Assembly: GCF_009208565.1 (NCBI RefSeq)
Contig: NZ_WFLK01000015.1
Span: forward strand, 124,001-188,000
Length of the DNA stretch: 64,000 nt
DNA from: Janthinobacterium aquaticum
Lineage (GTDB): Bacteria > Pseudomonadota > Gammaproteobacteria > Burkholderiales > Burkholderiaceae_D
Reading direction: 5' to 3'
Shown here: one piece after another, positions 36,942-45,353 of the stretch
Numbering within the stretch: position 1 is the first letter of the stretch
Layout: every line of letters starts with the position of its first letter
Notes under the pieces: generated by a model
What the model was told of the DNA's origin: nothing
What the model saw: the letters and a program-made list of their open reading frames with translations, nothing else
Database searches by the model: none
Translations under genes and position numbers: made by a program

Positions 36942-39815
36942 TTAGCTGGCCAGCGCCAGCAGGTCGACCACCTGCAGGCCGGCCAGGTCCTGCGTGGTGT
37001 TGCCGGCAAAGGCGGCGCGGCTGGCCTGGCCGTCTTTCAGCCAGGTACGCGTGACGGCCTTGATCTGCGCCAGCGTGCAGTTGAGCACGCCGGTGCGGAA
37101 CTGCTGGCGCACCGCTTCGGTGGTGCCACGCTGCTGCATATTCCACGCTGTCAGCGCTTCCGCATACGGTGAGTGCGGCTTGTCGAGACCCTTGATCACG
37201 CAGATGATCGCCTCTTCCACCTGTTCCTGCGAAAAATCGCCATCGAGGATCTGCGTCAGCGTGGCGTCAAAGTCGGCATAGGTGCCGGCCAGGCGCGGAT
37301 CGCGGTACGAGCTCAGCGTAAAGGTACCGGCGCTGGCCGCATAGCTGGCGTTGCCGCCATAGGCGCCGCCCTTTTCACGCAGGGCCGTATGCAGCACCTG
37401 GTTGGTCATCAGCTCGGCTGCCACCGCCAGCGCCGCCGCATCCGGGCTGTGTACGCCTGGCACCGGCCAGGCCAGGTAGCAATGGTTGATCTGGCTGGTG
37501 GCGTGCAGTGCGGCATTGGCCAGCGGCATGCTTGCGGGCACGTTCACTGCAGACTCTGCTGCCGGCGTCATATTGGTGCCGGCAGGCAGTTTCAGCAGCG
37601 AGGCCAGTTCCAGGCCATCCTGCTCCAGGCCGGCGCACAGCACGGTGGCTGGCTGGGCAATGATTTGTGCATGCAGGGCATTGAGCTCACGTGCGATTTC
37701 CTGCAGGCCTGCCGAGGTCTTGCTCAGCTGCTGCAGGCGGCGGTAAAACGCCAGCGCCGTCGGCCCGCCGATAATGTCGTCAAAACGGCGCTGCGCCGAC
37801 AGCGGCGCGCAGGCCGCCAGCATGGCGTAGCGACCGCCCGACTCGGCCAGGCTGGTCAGCTTGTCCTGCACCAGGCTTTCGATCAAAAAGGCCAGGCGCT
37901 CTTCTTCGTCAAAGCGCGGGCTGGCGATCCAGGCCGACAGTACCGAGGCAATCGCCGCATGTTCTTCGCGCAGGCCGCTGGCCGAGAACGACAGTTCTAC
38001 ACGCATGGCCTTGTTGGCGCGCGGAATGGCTTCCACGCCGATATGGAACGACGGTACCATGCTCTGGCGCCAGGCGCTGGCGTCGTCAAACGACATCTCG
38101 CCCACGCCCAGTTCCGGCGCCAGGTCGGTGTACAGGCGCAGCCATGGCCACGACGCTTCCGGCAGGTGCGACACGTCGTACAGCACATTGGCGTAGCTGA
38201 TGCCGTTCGAGGCAATCGAGAAGGCAATCGCGCCATTGACCGGCTCGGGTATCGGCAGCGCCGGGCGCGGCTGCGCACTGACGTCGCCAGGACGGATGCG
38301 CGGCAGTACTTCCGAGTTCGACGGCAGTTGCTGGTGTGCTTCCAGTGCTTCGGACTCGGCCACGATATGGGCGCGCTGCTCGTCCGTCAAGCTGGCCTGC
38401 AGTGCCGCGAGAGTCGCGTCTTCCTGTGCGGCGCGGTCGGTAAAGAAGGCGCTATCGGGCACCACGCGGGTGGTCAGGCGGGTCGGGTTGGCGATCAGGT
38501 CGCGCACCAGCTGCTTGAAAAACTCCGGGTCTTCAATCTGTTTTTCCAGCGTTTCCAGGATCGCGGCATTGTCGAAAGCATCCATGACGTTGCCGTCATA
38601 CATGGCCAGCGGCAGCGCATGCAGCAGGCGGCCCAGGCCATATGGCATGCGCCCGCTGCTGATTTCGCGCTGGCTGTATTTGATGTCGCGCAAGGTGGCG
38701 TGCAGCACGGCGGCCGGAATGCCCTCTTCTGCCGTCTGTTCCAGTGCGTTCCAGATGCGCTGGTGCGCATCGCTGATCTGCGCTTCGGTCAGGCCTTCCA
38801 TGCCGATATGGAACACCATCTGGCGGATGCCGGCGTCGCGACCGTTCATGTCGGACGGACGGCCATAACCGGCCGATTCCATCGCGCGCATCACCGGCGC
38901 CGACGATTCACCCAACAGGCCGGCCGACAGCAGATGGGCGTGGTAAAACGCCATTGGATCGGACGATTCGCCCAGCAGCCAGGCAAACTGCAGGCCGAAT
39001 TCATCGTCGCGCGCTTCCTGCGATGGAATCTTGACCACGGTTTCCTTGGGCGCGGTCCAGGCCGGCGCCAATTGCGGCAGGCGGCGCGGCGAAAAGCCAC
39101 TGAGTTTGGACAGCACGCGCTGGGCTACCTGTTCCTGCACCGCCGACGCTTCGATATTGCCGGCAGTCATGATGACCGCTTGCGAAGGATGGTAGTGACT
39201 GGCGTGGAACTCCTTGAGCATCTCGTGCGTCAGTTCCGGGATCACCAATGGGTCGCCGCCGGACTCGACTTCATAGGTGGTGTCTTTGAGCAAGGTGCCG
39301 GCAATGCCGCTGTCGAGCGCGCGCATCGGGCTGTTGAAGGCGCCCTTCATTTCATTAAAGACGATGCCCTGGTAGACCAGCTTGTCGCCTTCAAATGCGT
39401 GGCGCCAGCCCTCCTGGCGGAAGTTCAGGTAGTCGAGATTGGGGAAGAACGCCGCATCGAGATACACGTCGAGCAGATTGAAAAAATCCTTGCGGTCGGT
39501 GCTGGCGAACGGGTACACGGTGCGATCCGGATAGGTCATCGCATTCATGAAGGTGGCCGTCGAACGGCGCAGCATCGAGAAGAACGGGTCGCGCACCGGA
39601 TAGCGTTCCGAGCCGCACAGGGCCAGATGCTCGAGGATATGCGCGCGACCGTCGCTTACCTCAGGCACCGTTGGAAAGGCCACCAGGAACACCATCTCAG
39701 CCTGTTCGGTATGCATATGGATATGGCGCATGCCCGTTGCGGGCTCGACGTATTGTTCGATAGTGGCCTGCAAGACTGGAATGAAGTTGCTGCTAACTTT
39801 TTCAAATGTGCTCAT
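36942..39815 (-). CDS. Insulinase-family metallopeptidase, M16C / presequence-protease type
   Basis: A 957-residue, two-halves (four-domain) zinc peptidase. The inverted zinc motif HILEHLALCG (HxxEH) lies at about residues 60-70, and the distal Glu is in FNEMKGAFNSP. The length and the wide-spread halves fit M16C (PreP-like), which degrades peptides in a closed chamber. No signal peptide is visible, so it is cytoplasmic unless exported otherwise. It is divergent from glrK (about 240 bp apart). The very long antisense ORF here is a GC-rich shadow. Confidence 0.93.
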   Translation of the reverse strand: MSTFEKVSSNFIPVLQATIEQYVEPATGMRHIHMHTEQAEMVFLVAFPTVPEVSDGRAHILEHLALCGSERYPVRDPFFSMLRRSTATFMNAMTYPDRTVYPFASTDRKDFFNLLDVYLDAAFFPNLDYLNFRQEGWRHAFEGDKLVYQGIVFNEMKGAFNSPMRALDSGIAGTLLKDTTYEVESGGDPLVIPELTHEMLKEFHASHYHPSQAVIMTAGNIEASAVQEQVAQRVLSKLSGFSPRRLPQLAPAWTAPKETVVKIPSQEARDDEFGLQFAWLLGESSDPMAFYHAHLLSAGLLGESSAPVMRAMESAGYGRPSDMNGRDAGIRQMVFHIGMEGLTEAQISDAHQRIWNALEQTAEEGIPAAVLHATLRDIKYSQREISSGRMPYGLGRLLHALPLAMYDGNVMDAFDNAAILETLEKQIEDPEFFKQLVRDLIANPTRLTTRVVPDSAFFTDRAAQEDATLAALQASLTDEQRAHIVAESEALEAHQQLPSNSEVLPRIRPGDVSAQPRPALPIPEPVNGAIAFSIASNGISYANVLYDVSHLPEASWPWLRLYTDLAPELGVGEMSFDDASAWRQSMVPSFHIGVEAIPRANKAMRVELSFSASGLREEHAAIASVLSAWIASPRFDEEERLAFLIESLVQDKLTSLAESGGRYAMLAACAPLSAQRRFDDIIGGPTALAFYRRLQQLSKTSAGLQEIARELNALHAQIIAQPATVLCAGLEQDGLELASLLKLPAGTNMTPAAESAVNVPASMPLANAALHATSQINHCYLAWPVPGVHSPDAAALAVAAELMTNQVLHTALREKGGAYGGNASYAASAGTFTLSSYRDPRLAGTYADFDATLTQILDGDFSQEQVEEAIICVIKGLDKPHSPYAEALTAWNMQQRGTTEAVRQQFRTGVLNCTLAQIKAVTRTWLKDGQASRAAFAGNTTQDLAGLQVVDLLALAS

Positions 39816-40056
39816 GCGGTATGGGATCTTTGCGGTGGATGGTTGAAAAGCATTGCTGTCATTCAGATGGGGGCAAACGCGCGCAATGCCAGAGCTGATG
39901 CGCTGTTCGGATGCCTCTGTGACGTTTTTTTCATGAATTTTCCTATTGTACTAGGACTATTCGCGGCGCGCCGATGGGCCTGCCCCAAGGCTGGCGCGTT
40001 CGATTGCGCCCTTGGCGTACCATGCACCTTTTTCCCGCCTCCGCTTAGGCCCAGCT

Positions 40057-41475
40057 GTGTCCAGACTTTCCTTTCGCCAACTGTTATTTGCTGCTTTTAT
40101 CCTTACCGCCGGCATTATGGCCGCCACTTCCGTGCAGGCGCTGCTGACGCTCGAGCATCTGGCCCAGCTTGGCCGTGAAACGGCGGCGCAAGCCATCACC
40201 CTGACCGAGCAGTCGCAGCGCCTGTCCGAACGCACGCTGGCCATGGAGCGCAGCGCGCGCCAGTTCCTGGTGCTCGATGACCCGCTGTTTCGCGAGCGCT
40301 ATGCCAGCGCGCGCGAGGAAGCTGCTGCCGCCTTGCAACTGCTGAACCGTGCCACGCCGCACTTTGCGCCGCAGCTGGCCGATGAATGGACGGCGCAGGC
40401 CGATACTGCCTGGCAAGTGCTGCAGGCTGGCAAGAAGCGCAAGCGCGACGGCCAGGCCGTGGTCTACCGCGCCTTTGCCCGCATGGCGCAGATCAATGAC
40501 ACGCTGGCGCGTGAAAGCAAGACCGAGATCGGCAGCCGCAACGATGCGCTGCTCGATGAGCTTGAACGCCAGCGCCAGCTGCTGGGCATGCTGGTGATCG
40601 GCGCGGTGCTGCTGGCGGCCGTGCTGGCCATCTGTTTCGGTTTCTTGCTGTCGCGCCCGCTGCGCCGCATCGAGCGCGCCATCGAACGGCTCGGCGACAA
40701 ACGCTATGACCAGACCATCGTGGTGGGCGGCCCGGCCGATACGCGCCGGCTGGGCCAGCAGCTGGACTGGCTGCGCCAGCGCCTGGCTGAGCTTGATGCC
40801 GACAAGGAACGTTTCCTGCGCCATATCTCGCATGAGCTGAAAACCCCGCTGGCGGCGCTGCGTGAAGGCGTGGCGCTGCTGGAAGACGAGGTGGCGGGCA
40901 AGCTGACGAGTGGCCAGCGCGAAATTACCGGCATCCTGCAGCACAATACGGCCTCGCTGCAAACCCAGATCGAAGACTTGCTGCGCTACAATACCGCCGC
41001 CTTTGACGCCCAGCGCCTGGCCTGTAGCCAGGTCGACCTGCTGGCGCTGCTGCACGCAGTGGTCGACGAGCAGCGCCTGCAATGGCAGGCGCGCCGCCTG
41101 GTGGTCGAGGTCGAGGCGGACGATGATGCGCTGGTGGTGCAGGCCGACCGCGACAAGCTGGCCACGGTGCTGGCCAACCTGCTGTCGAATGCGGTGCGCT
41201 TCAGCCCCGAGGGCGGCACGATCAGGTTTGCCTTGTCGCGTGCTGGCCGCCGGGCCCGCATCGATTGCATCGACCAGGGGCTGGGTGTGGCGCCGGAAGA
41301 CGCTGCACGCATCTTTGAACCGTTTTACCAGGGTGTGCGCCAGGCAACTGGCGCGCGCAATGGCAATGGCATCGGCCTGTCCATCGTCCACGAATATATT
41401 GCCGCCCACAATGGCCGCGTCGCTCTTGTACCGCGCCCGGCCGGCGCTCACTTTCAGATCGAACTGCCCTTATGA
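40057..41475 (+). CDS. glrK: Sensor histidine kinase GlrK/QseE
   Basis: A 472-residue membrane kinase. Its first helix is LLFAAFILTAGIMAATSVQALL. It has a periplasmic helical sensor (about residues 45-175), a second helix (LGMLVIGAVLLAAVLAICFGFLL), HAMP, the H-box FLRHISHELKTPLAALREG and an ATPase domain with NLLSNAVRFSPEGG and NGIGLSIVHEYIAAHNG. The next two genes are the QseG-like lipoprotein and a sigma-54 response regulator, the same order as E. coli glrK-qseG-glrR, which supports the name. The GTG at 40057 was taken as start; a TTG at 40012 or a later ATG is possible. It overlaps qseG by 4 nt. Confidence 0.88.
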   Translation: MSRLSFRQLLFAAFILTAGIMAATSVQALLTLEHLAQLGRETAAQAITLTEQSQRLSERTLAMERSARQFLVLDDPLFRERYASAREEAAAALQLLNRATPHFAPQLADEWTAQADTAWQVLQAGKKRKRDGQAVVYRAFARMAQINDTLARESKTEIGSRNDALLDELERQRQLLGMLVIGAVLLAAVLAICFGFLLSRPLRRIERAIERLGDKRYDQTIVVGGPADTRRLGQQLDWLRQRLAELDADKERFLRHISHELKTPLAALREGVALLEDEVAGKLTSGQREITGILQHNTASLQTQIEDLLRYNTAAFDAQRLACSQVDLLALLHAVVDEQRLQWQARRLVVEVEADDDALVVQADRDKLATVLANLLSNAVRFSPEGGTIRFALSRAGRRARIDCIDQGLGVAPEDAARIFEPFYQGVRQATGARNGNGIGLSIVHEYIAAHNGRVALVPRPAGAHFQIELPL

Positions 41476-42020
41476 TGACAAGAATTTCTGCGGCCAGCCT
41501 GGCCGCCGGCCTGCTGCTGCTAAGCGGCTGCGCCACCCAGCAAGTTGTAACAAAGCCGGTGGTGGTGCAGGCGCCGCCGCGCGTGGTGGTGGTGGCCGAC
41601 CCGCAGGTGGCTGAACTGCTGGCCTACCAGAACAGCCTGCGCCTGATGACACCGTCCGAACTGACCAAGGCCCAGCTCGACGTAGCCAAACTCGACCATG
41701 CTCCGCACAACACCATCCGCCGCGCCATGCTGCAGGCGAGCGTGCGCGCCTCGGGCGACCTGGCGCGCGCGCAGGCGCTGCTCGATACCGTGGCCCAGGC
41801 CAGTAGCAAGGAAGCGCAACTGCTCGCGCCACTGGCGCAGGTCTTGAGCGGCCAGTATGGCGAACTGCAGCGCCAGAACGACACCATCGACAAGCTCAAC
41901 AGCCAGTTGCGCGAGGCGCAGCGCCGCAATGATTTGCTCAATGAAAAACTTGAGGGACTGAAAAACATCGAGCGTAGCTTGTCGGTACGGCCGGGCGCCG
42001 CCTCGGGAGGACAGAAATGA
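41472..42020 (+). CDS. qseG: QseG-like outer-membrane lipoprotein
   Basis: A 182-residue lipoprotein. The signal sequence LAAGLLLLSGCATQ gives a lipobox ending in LSGC. The C-terminal part (about residues 125-170) is a coiled coil (YGELQRQNDTIDKLNSQLREAQRRND). In enterobacteria QseG activates the GlrK kinase from the outer membrane, and its position between kinase and regulator supports the same role here. It overlaps both neighbours by 4 nt, giving coupled translation. Sequence similarity to enterobacterial QseG is limited, so the name rests partly on synteny. Confidence 0.8.
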   Translation: MMTRISAASLAAGLLLLSGCATQQVVTKPVVVQAPPRVVVVADPQVAELLAYQNSLRLMTPSELTKAQLDVAKLDHAPHNTIRRAMLQASVRASGDLARAQALLDTVAQASSKEAQLLAPLAQVLSGQYGELQRQNDTIDKLNSQLREAQRRNDLLNEKLEGLKNIERSLSVRPGAASGGQK

Positions 42021-43390
42021 GTGACGCTGAACTGGCTACTATTTTGCTGGTCGACGACGACCCCGATTTGCTGCGCCTGCTGACCATCCGCCTGCAAGCA
42101 GGCAATTACCGCGTAATCGCAGTGGGCAGCGCGGAAGCGGCGCTGGCGCGTCTGGCGGTCGAGTTGCCGGCGCTGGTCATTACCGATGTGCAATTGCCGG
42201 GACGCGACGGGCTGGCGCTGTTTGACGATATCCGCCGTCAGCATGCCGCCCTGCCCGTGATCCTGCTGACCGCGCATGGCACCATCCCCGACGCGGTGGA
42301 CGCCACCGCGCGCGGCGCGTTCGCCTATCTGACCAAGCCGTTCGACGGCAAGCTGCTGATGGAAAAAGTGGCGTCGGCCGTCAAGCTGTCGACCGTGCTG
42401 CCGTCGCAGGCGTCGAGCGACGATAGTTGGCGCGCCGAAATGATCAGCCGCAGCACGCAGATGAGCGAGTTGCTGGCCGAAGCCAAACTGGTGGCCGGCT
42501 CCGACGCCAGCATATTGATCCGCGGCCCCAGCGGCACCGGCAAGGAGCTGCTGGCGCGCGCCGTGCATAACGCCAGCCGCCGCGCCAAGGCGCCATTTAT
42601 TGCCGTCAACTGCGGCGCCATTCCCGAGCAGTTACTGGAATCGGAATTGTTCGGCCATGTAAAGGGCTCGTTTACCGGCGCGGTGGCCAATCGCGAAGGC
42701 CTGTTCCAGGCAGCAGACGGCGGCACGCTGTTTCTCGACGAGATTGGCGACATGCCGCTGCCGCTGCAGGTCAAGCTGCTGCGCGTGCTGCAGGAACGCG
42801 CCGTGCGCCCGGTCGGCGCCAACGAAACGCGACCGGTCGATGTGCGCTTGCTGTCGGCCACCCACCGCGACCTGGACGTGGCCATGGCCGAGGGGCAATT
42901 TCGTGAGGATCTGTATTACCGTTTGAACGTGGTGACGCTGGTGCTGCCGCCGCTGGCTGAACGGCGCGAGGATATTGCCCTGCTGGCCAATCATTTCCTG
43001 CACAAGCTGGCCGACAAGTATCAGAAAAAACTCAACGGCTTTGCCCCCGATGCCTTGAGTGCGCTGGTGGGTGCGCCGTGGCCCGGCAATGTGCGCCAGC
43101 TGGTCAATGTGGTTGAACAGGTGTGCGCCCTGGCTACCGCGCCGCTGGTGCCGCTGAGCCTGGTGCAGCGTGCGCTGCGCGTGCCGTCGCTTGAAGCACT
43201 CAGCTACAACGAAGCCAAGCAGCGTTTCGAGCGCGACTATCTGGTCCAGCTGCTGCGCCTGACCGATGGCAACGTGGCTGATGCGGCGCGTCTGGCCGAC
43301 CGCAACCGTACCGAGTTCTACCGTTTGCTGCAGAAATACGAGCTCACACCAGCGCTTTTCAGGGCCGATGGCGACCCTGTCGCCGAATAG
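42017..43390 (+). CDS. glrR: Sigma-54-dependent response regulator GlrR/QseF
   Basis: A 457-residue NtrC-type activator. An N-terminal receiver domain ([13 protein letters not shown]; phospho-acceptor Asp in [11 protein letters not shown]) is followed by the AAA+ domain with Walker [16 protein letters not shown], the sigma-54 contact loop as GSFTGA (a known variant of GAFTGA), [14 protein letters not shown] and [27 protein letters not shown] Fis-type helix-turn-helix ([25 protein letters not shown]) closes the protein. Its last codons overlap a TGTC-N10-GACA site that matches the known GlrR binding pattern. A BON-domain gene behind a sigma-54 promoter follows and is its likely target. Confidence 0.93.
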   Translation: MSDAELATILLVDDDPDLLRLLTIRLQAGNYRVIAVGSAEAALARLAVELPALVITDVQLPGRDGLALFDDIRRQHAALPVILLTAHGTIPDAVDATARGAFAYLTKPFDGKLLMEKVASAVKLSTVLPSQASSDDSWRAEMISRSTQMSELLAEAKLVAGSDASILIRGPSGTGKELLARAVHNASRRAKAPFIAVNCGAIPEQLLESELFGHVKGSFTGAVANREGLFQAADGGTLFLDEIGDMPLPLQVKLLRVLQERAVRPVGANETRPVDVRLLSATHRDLDVAMAEGQFREDLYYRLNVVTLVLPPLAERREDIALLANHFLHKLADKYQKKLNGFAPDALSALVGAPWPGNVRQLVNVVEQVCALATAPLVPLSLVQRALRVPSLEALSYNEAKQRFERDYLVQLLRLTDGNVADAARLADRNRTEFYRLLQKYELTPALFRADGDPVAE

Positions 43391-43395
43391 CGACA
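43378..43395. promoter_or_regulatory. Upstream GlrR activator site 1 (TGTC-N10-GACA)
   Basis: TGTCGCCGAATAGCGACA has the TGTC-N10-GACA form reported for GlrR binding at E. coli glmY. It overlaps the last codons and stop of glrR. Its centre is at about -195 relative to the predicted sigma-54 start at 43582. Confidence 0.75.
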
Positions 43396-43454
43396 ATAAT
43401 AAATCGTTTAAATTCAATGACTTAATTAAAATCGTTGATATTGTGCTTACAAGC

Positions 43455-43472
43455 TGTCGCCATCTGGCGACA
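43455..43472. promoter_or_regulatory. Upstream GlrR activator site 2 (TGTC-N10-GACA)
   Basis: TGTCGCCATCTGGCGACA is a near-perfect palindrome and the second exact TGTC-N10-GACA site. Its centre is about -118 from the predicted start and 77 bp (about seven helical turns) from site 1, as expected for co-operating enhancer dimers. Confidence 0.8.
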
Positions 43473-43477
43473 AAAAG

Positions 43478-43520
43478 CCGGGTTTTTCGGGCCATGCCAG
43501 GCTAGAAAAACCCGGTTTTT
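43478..43520 (+). terminator. Rho-independent terminator of glrK-qseG-glrR
   Basis: Perfect 11-bp arms, CCGGGTTTTTC at 43478-43488 and GAAAAACCCGG at 43505-43515, are followed by five T. The terminator stands between the GlrR sites and the sigma-54 promoter, isolating the BON gene transcript from the regulatory operon. Confidence 0.8.
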
Positions 43521-43523
43521 ATT

Positions 43524-43536
43524 TAAGCTATTGATT
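43524..43536 (-). promoter_or_regulatory. IHF binding site
   Basis: On the minus strand AATCAATAGCTTA fits the IHF consensus WATCAANNNNTTR at every defined position. It is centred at about -52, between the activator sites and the -24 element, the usual place for IHF to loop enhancer-bound activator onto sigma-54 polymerase. Confidence 0.7.
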
Positions 43537-43555
43537 TTAAAGGGATTATAAAAGC

Positions 43556-43571
43556 TGGCACGGTGTTTGCT
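43556..43571 (+). promoter_or_regulatory. Sigma-54 (-24/-12) promoter of the BON-domain gene
   Basis: TGGCACGGTGTTTGCT matches the RpoN consensus TGGCACG-N4-TTGCW at all positions. The GG (43557-43558) and GC (43569-43570) are spaced correctly. This predicts transcription from about 43582, giving a 5' leader of about 66 nt before the ATG at 43648. Confidence 0.92.
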
Positions 43572-43647
43572 GTATGGGTAGATGTGACGCTCCAAAGTGT
43601 TGCTTTAACCAAGTAAGAAGCTTTTAAACTTATTGAGAGGAACTACC

Positions 43648-44010
43648 ATGCAAACATCGAAACTGTTCAATACCCTGGTTGCTGCTGTTGTACTGTCGGG
43701 TGCATCGATTACCGCTTCGCATGCCGCTGACTCCGCACCGAAAGCACAAGCTCCTGCTGACACCGTCCTGGCCGCCAACGCTGGCGCCGCAGTCACCGAC
43801 GACACCATCACCTCCTCGGCCAAAGCGGCCCTGGGCGCCGATGCCCAAGCGTCCACCGTACCGGTGAACGTAGCAACCAAGCAAGGCGTCGTGGTCCTGT
43901 CGGGCGACGTACCGAGCGCTGAAGCGGGCGACCGCATTGTCCAGATCGTTGCCTCCGTGAGCGGCGTGAAGGAAATCAAGAATGAGCTGAAAGTCAAAGC
44001 CGCCGGCTAA
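43648..44010 (+). CDS. BON-domain periplasmic protein (OsmY-like)
   Basis: A 120-residue protein. A Sec signal peptide with cleavage near ASHA-ADS (about residue 27) is followed by one BON domain (TDDTITSSAKAALGADAQ, then KQGVVVLSGDVPSAEAGDRIVQIVASVSGVKEIKNEL). BON proteins such as OsmY and YraP bind membranes and help keep the envelope intact under stress. E. coli OsmY has two BON domains; this one has one. The ATG at 43648 follows GAGAGGAAC. It is preceded by a perfect sigma-54 promoter with IHF and GlrR-type sites, and followed by a terminator, so it is a single-gene transcript. Confidence 0.9.
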   Translation: MQTSKLFNTLVAAVVLSGASITASHAADSAPKAQAPADTVLAANAGAAVTDDTITSSAKAALGADAQASTVPVNVATKQGVVVLSGDVPSAEAGDRIVQIVASVSGVKEIKNELKVKAAG

Positions 44011-44038
44011 TCGCTCGCGCTGATTTTTACTCCGGGTT

Positions 44039-44066
44039 GCCCTGTCTGCGGACAGGGCATTTTTTT
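44039..44066 (+). terminator. Rho-independent terminator of the BON-domain gene
   Basis: An 8-bp perfect stem, GCCCTGTC at 44039-44046 and GACAGGGC at 44051-44058, has a 4-nt loop and is followed by A and seven T. Confidence 0.88.
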
Positions 44067-44209
44067 GCGCGTTTGTTTCTATCCAGACATGGCTCCGGCA
44101 AGCCTGCCGGCATTGACGGTAAAATACCTGACCCAGGCGTCGTTTCCGGCGCATCCGTCATCCCGGCACAGCATGTTGTTGCAAGGCTGCGCCGCTACCA
44201 GGTAACCGC

Positions 44210-45223
44210 ATGTCTTCTACTGCCTCCGCCTCTTTATTGAGCAAAATCAAACCCGACAATTTCACCCTTGCCCTGCTGGTCACCGTAGCGCTGGCCAGTT
44301 TCCTGCCCTGTACCGGGCAGACCGCCGTGGTATTCGGCAATATCACCACCGTGGCGATCGGCGCGCTGTTCTTCCTGCATGGCGCCAAGCTGTCGAAAGA
44401 AGCCGTGATGGCCGGCGTGCTGCACTGGCGCTTGCATCTGCTGGTACTGGCCAGCACGTTTGTGCTGTTTCCGCTGATCGGCCTGGCCATGCGCCCGTTG
44501 GCGCTGACGTTCCTGACCCCTGAGCTGTACATGGGCATCCTGTTTCTGTGCGCGCTGCCATCGACCGTGCAGTCGTCGATCGCCATGACCGCCATGGCGC
44601 GTGGCAACGTGCCTGCCGCCATCTGCAGCGCCTCGGCCTCGAACTTTATCGGCATCTTTATTGCCCCCATCCTGGTCGGCCTGCTGGTGGCCAAGGGAGC
44701 GGAAAGCAAGTCGTCGCTCGACGCCGTGCTGTCGATCGTGATGCAGCTGCTGCTGCCGTTCCTGGCCGGCCAGTTCCTGCGCCGCTGGATTGGCCGCTGG
44801 GTCGACCGCCATAAAGCCGTGCTGAAATATGTCGACCAGGGCTCGATCCTGCTGGTGGTCTATACGGCGTTCAGCGAAGCGGTGGGCGAAGGCTTGTGGC
44901 ATACGCTGTCGGTGGAAACGCTGATTGCGCTGGCGCTGGTCAATATATTGCTGCTGGCGCTGGTGTTGGTGATCAGCACCTGGGCCAGCCGCCGCCTGGG
45001 CTTTTCCAAGGAAGATGAAATCACCATTGTTTTCTGCGGCTCCAAGAAAAGCCTGGCCAGCGGCGTGCCGATGGCCAAGGTGCTGTTTTCCACCCGTTCG
45101 CTGGGCATGGTGATCCTGCCGCTGATGCTGTTCCACCAGATCCAGCTGATGATCTGTGCGGTGATCGCCCAGCGCTACGCGCGCCGCACCGACGCTGCCG
45201 AAGCTCCAGCCCGCATCTCCTGA
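44210..45223 (+). CDS. Bile acid:sodium symporter family protein (YfeH / SBF-like)
   Basis: A 337-residue membrane protein with about nine or ten hydrophobic helices. FFLHGAKLSKEAVMAGVLHWRLHLLV and CALPSTVQSSIAMTAMARGN are hallmarks of the SBF-like (PF13593, YfeH) branch; VFCGSKKSLASGVPMAKVLF is its second conserved block. The transported solute is unknown. It is convergent with the UdgX gene. A short inverted-repeat element lies between the two. Confidence 0.9.
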   Translation: MSSTASASLLSKIKPDNFTLALLVTVALASFLPCTGQTAVVFGNITTVAIGALFFLHGAKLSKEAVMAGVLHWRLHLLVLASTFVLFPLIGLAMRPLALTFLTPELYMGILFLCALPSTVQSSIAMTAMARGNVPAAICSASASNFIGIFIAPILVGLLVAKGAESKSSLDAVLSIVMQLLLPFLAGQFLRRWIGRWVDRHKAVLKYVDQGSILLVVYTAFSEAVGEGLWHTLSVETLIALALVNILLLALVLVISTWASRRLGFSKEDEITIVFCGSKKSLASGVPMAKVLFSTRSLGMVILPLMLFHQIQLMICAVIAQRYARRTDAAEAPARIS

Positions 45224-45226
45224 TCC

Positions 45227-45353
45227 AACTCGGGGTCAGTTCCGCCATCTGGACACGGCCTCAGCCTTGCATCGCCACCAAACAGTGGTGGTTCGAGGCG
45301 ACTTTTCTCTGACAGTTCAGCTCGTGTCGGTTTGGCGGAACTGACCCTGAGTT
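45227..45353. mobile_element. 127-bp inverted-repeat element (MITE-like)
   Basis: Twenty-one-base terminal inverted repeats (45227-45247 and 45333-45353) differ at one position. Their shared core is GGGTCAGTTCCGCCA. Similarity resumes inside each arm with GACACG. The interior holds a smaller hairpin, CCACCA/TGGTGG (about 45276-45291). The right arm lies inside the 3' end of the UdgX gene and supplies its last codons and stop region. It has no coding capacity. It could be a MITE, an IS remnant or a repeat-type bidirectional terminator. I see no target-site duplication with certainty, and no second copy in this window was recognised. Confidence 0.55.

Noticed and set aside
39941..39956. Palindrome TCCTATTGTACTAGGA upstream of glrK
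   Set aside because: The arms are only 5 bp and I know no regulator with this site; too weak to list as an operator.
37173..40178. 1001-codon ORF antisense to the M16C peptidase gene
   Set aside because: It is a GC-rich shadow: no family motif, low-complexity Arg/Gly/His-rich composition, and the minus-strand frame is a recognisable peptidase. The same holds for long antisense ORFs over the RND permease (26379-29105) and the hybrid kinase (52019-54211).
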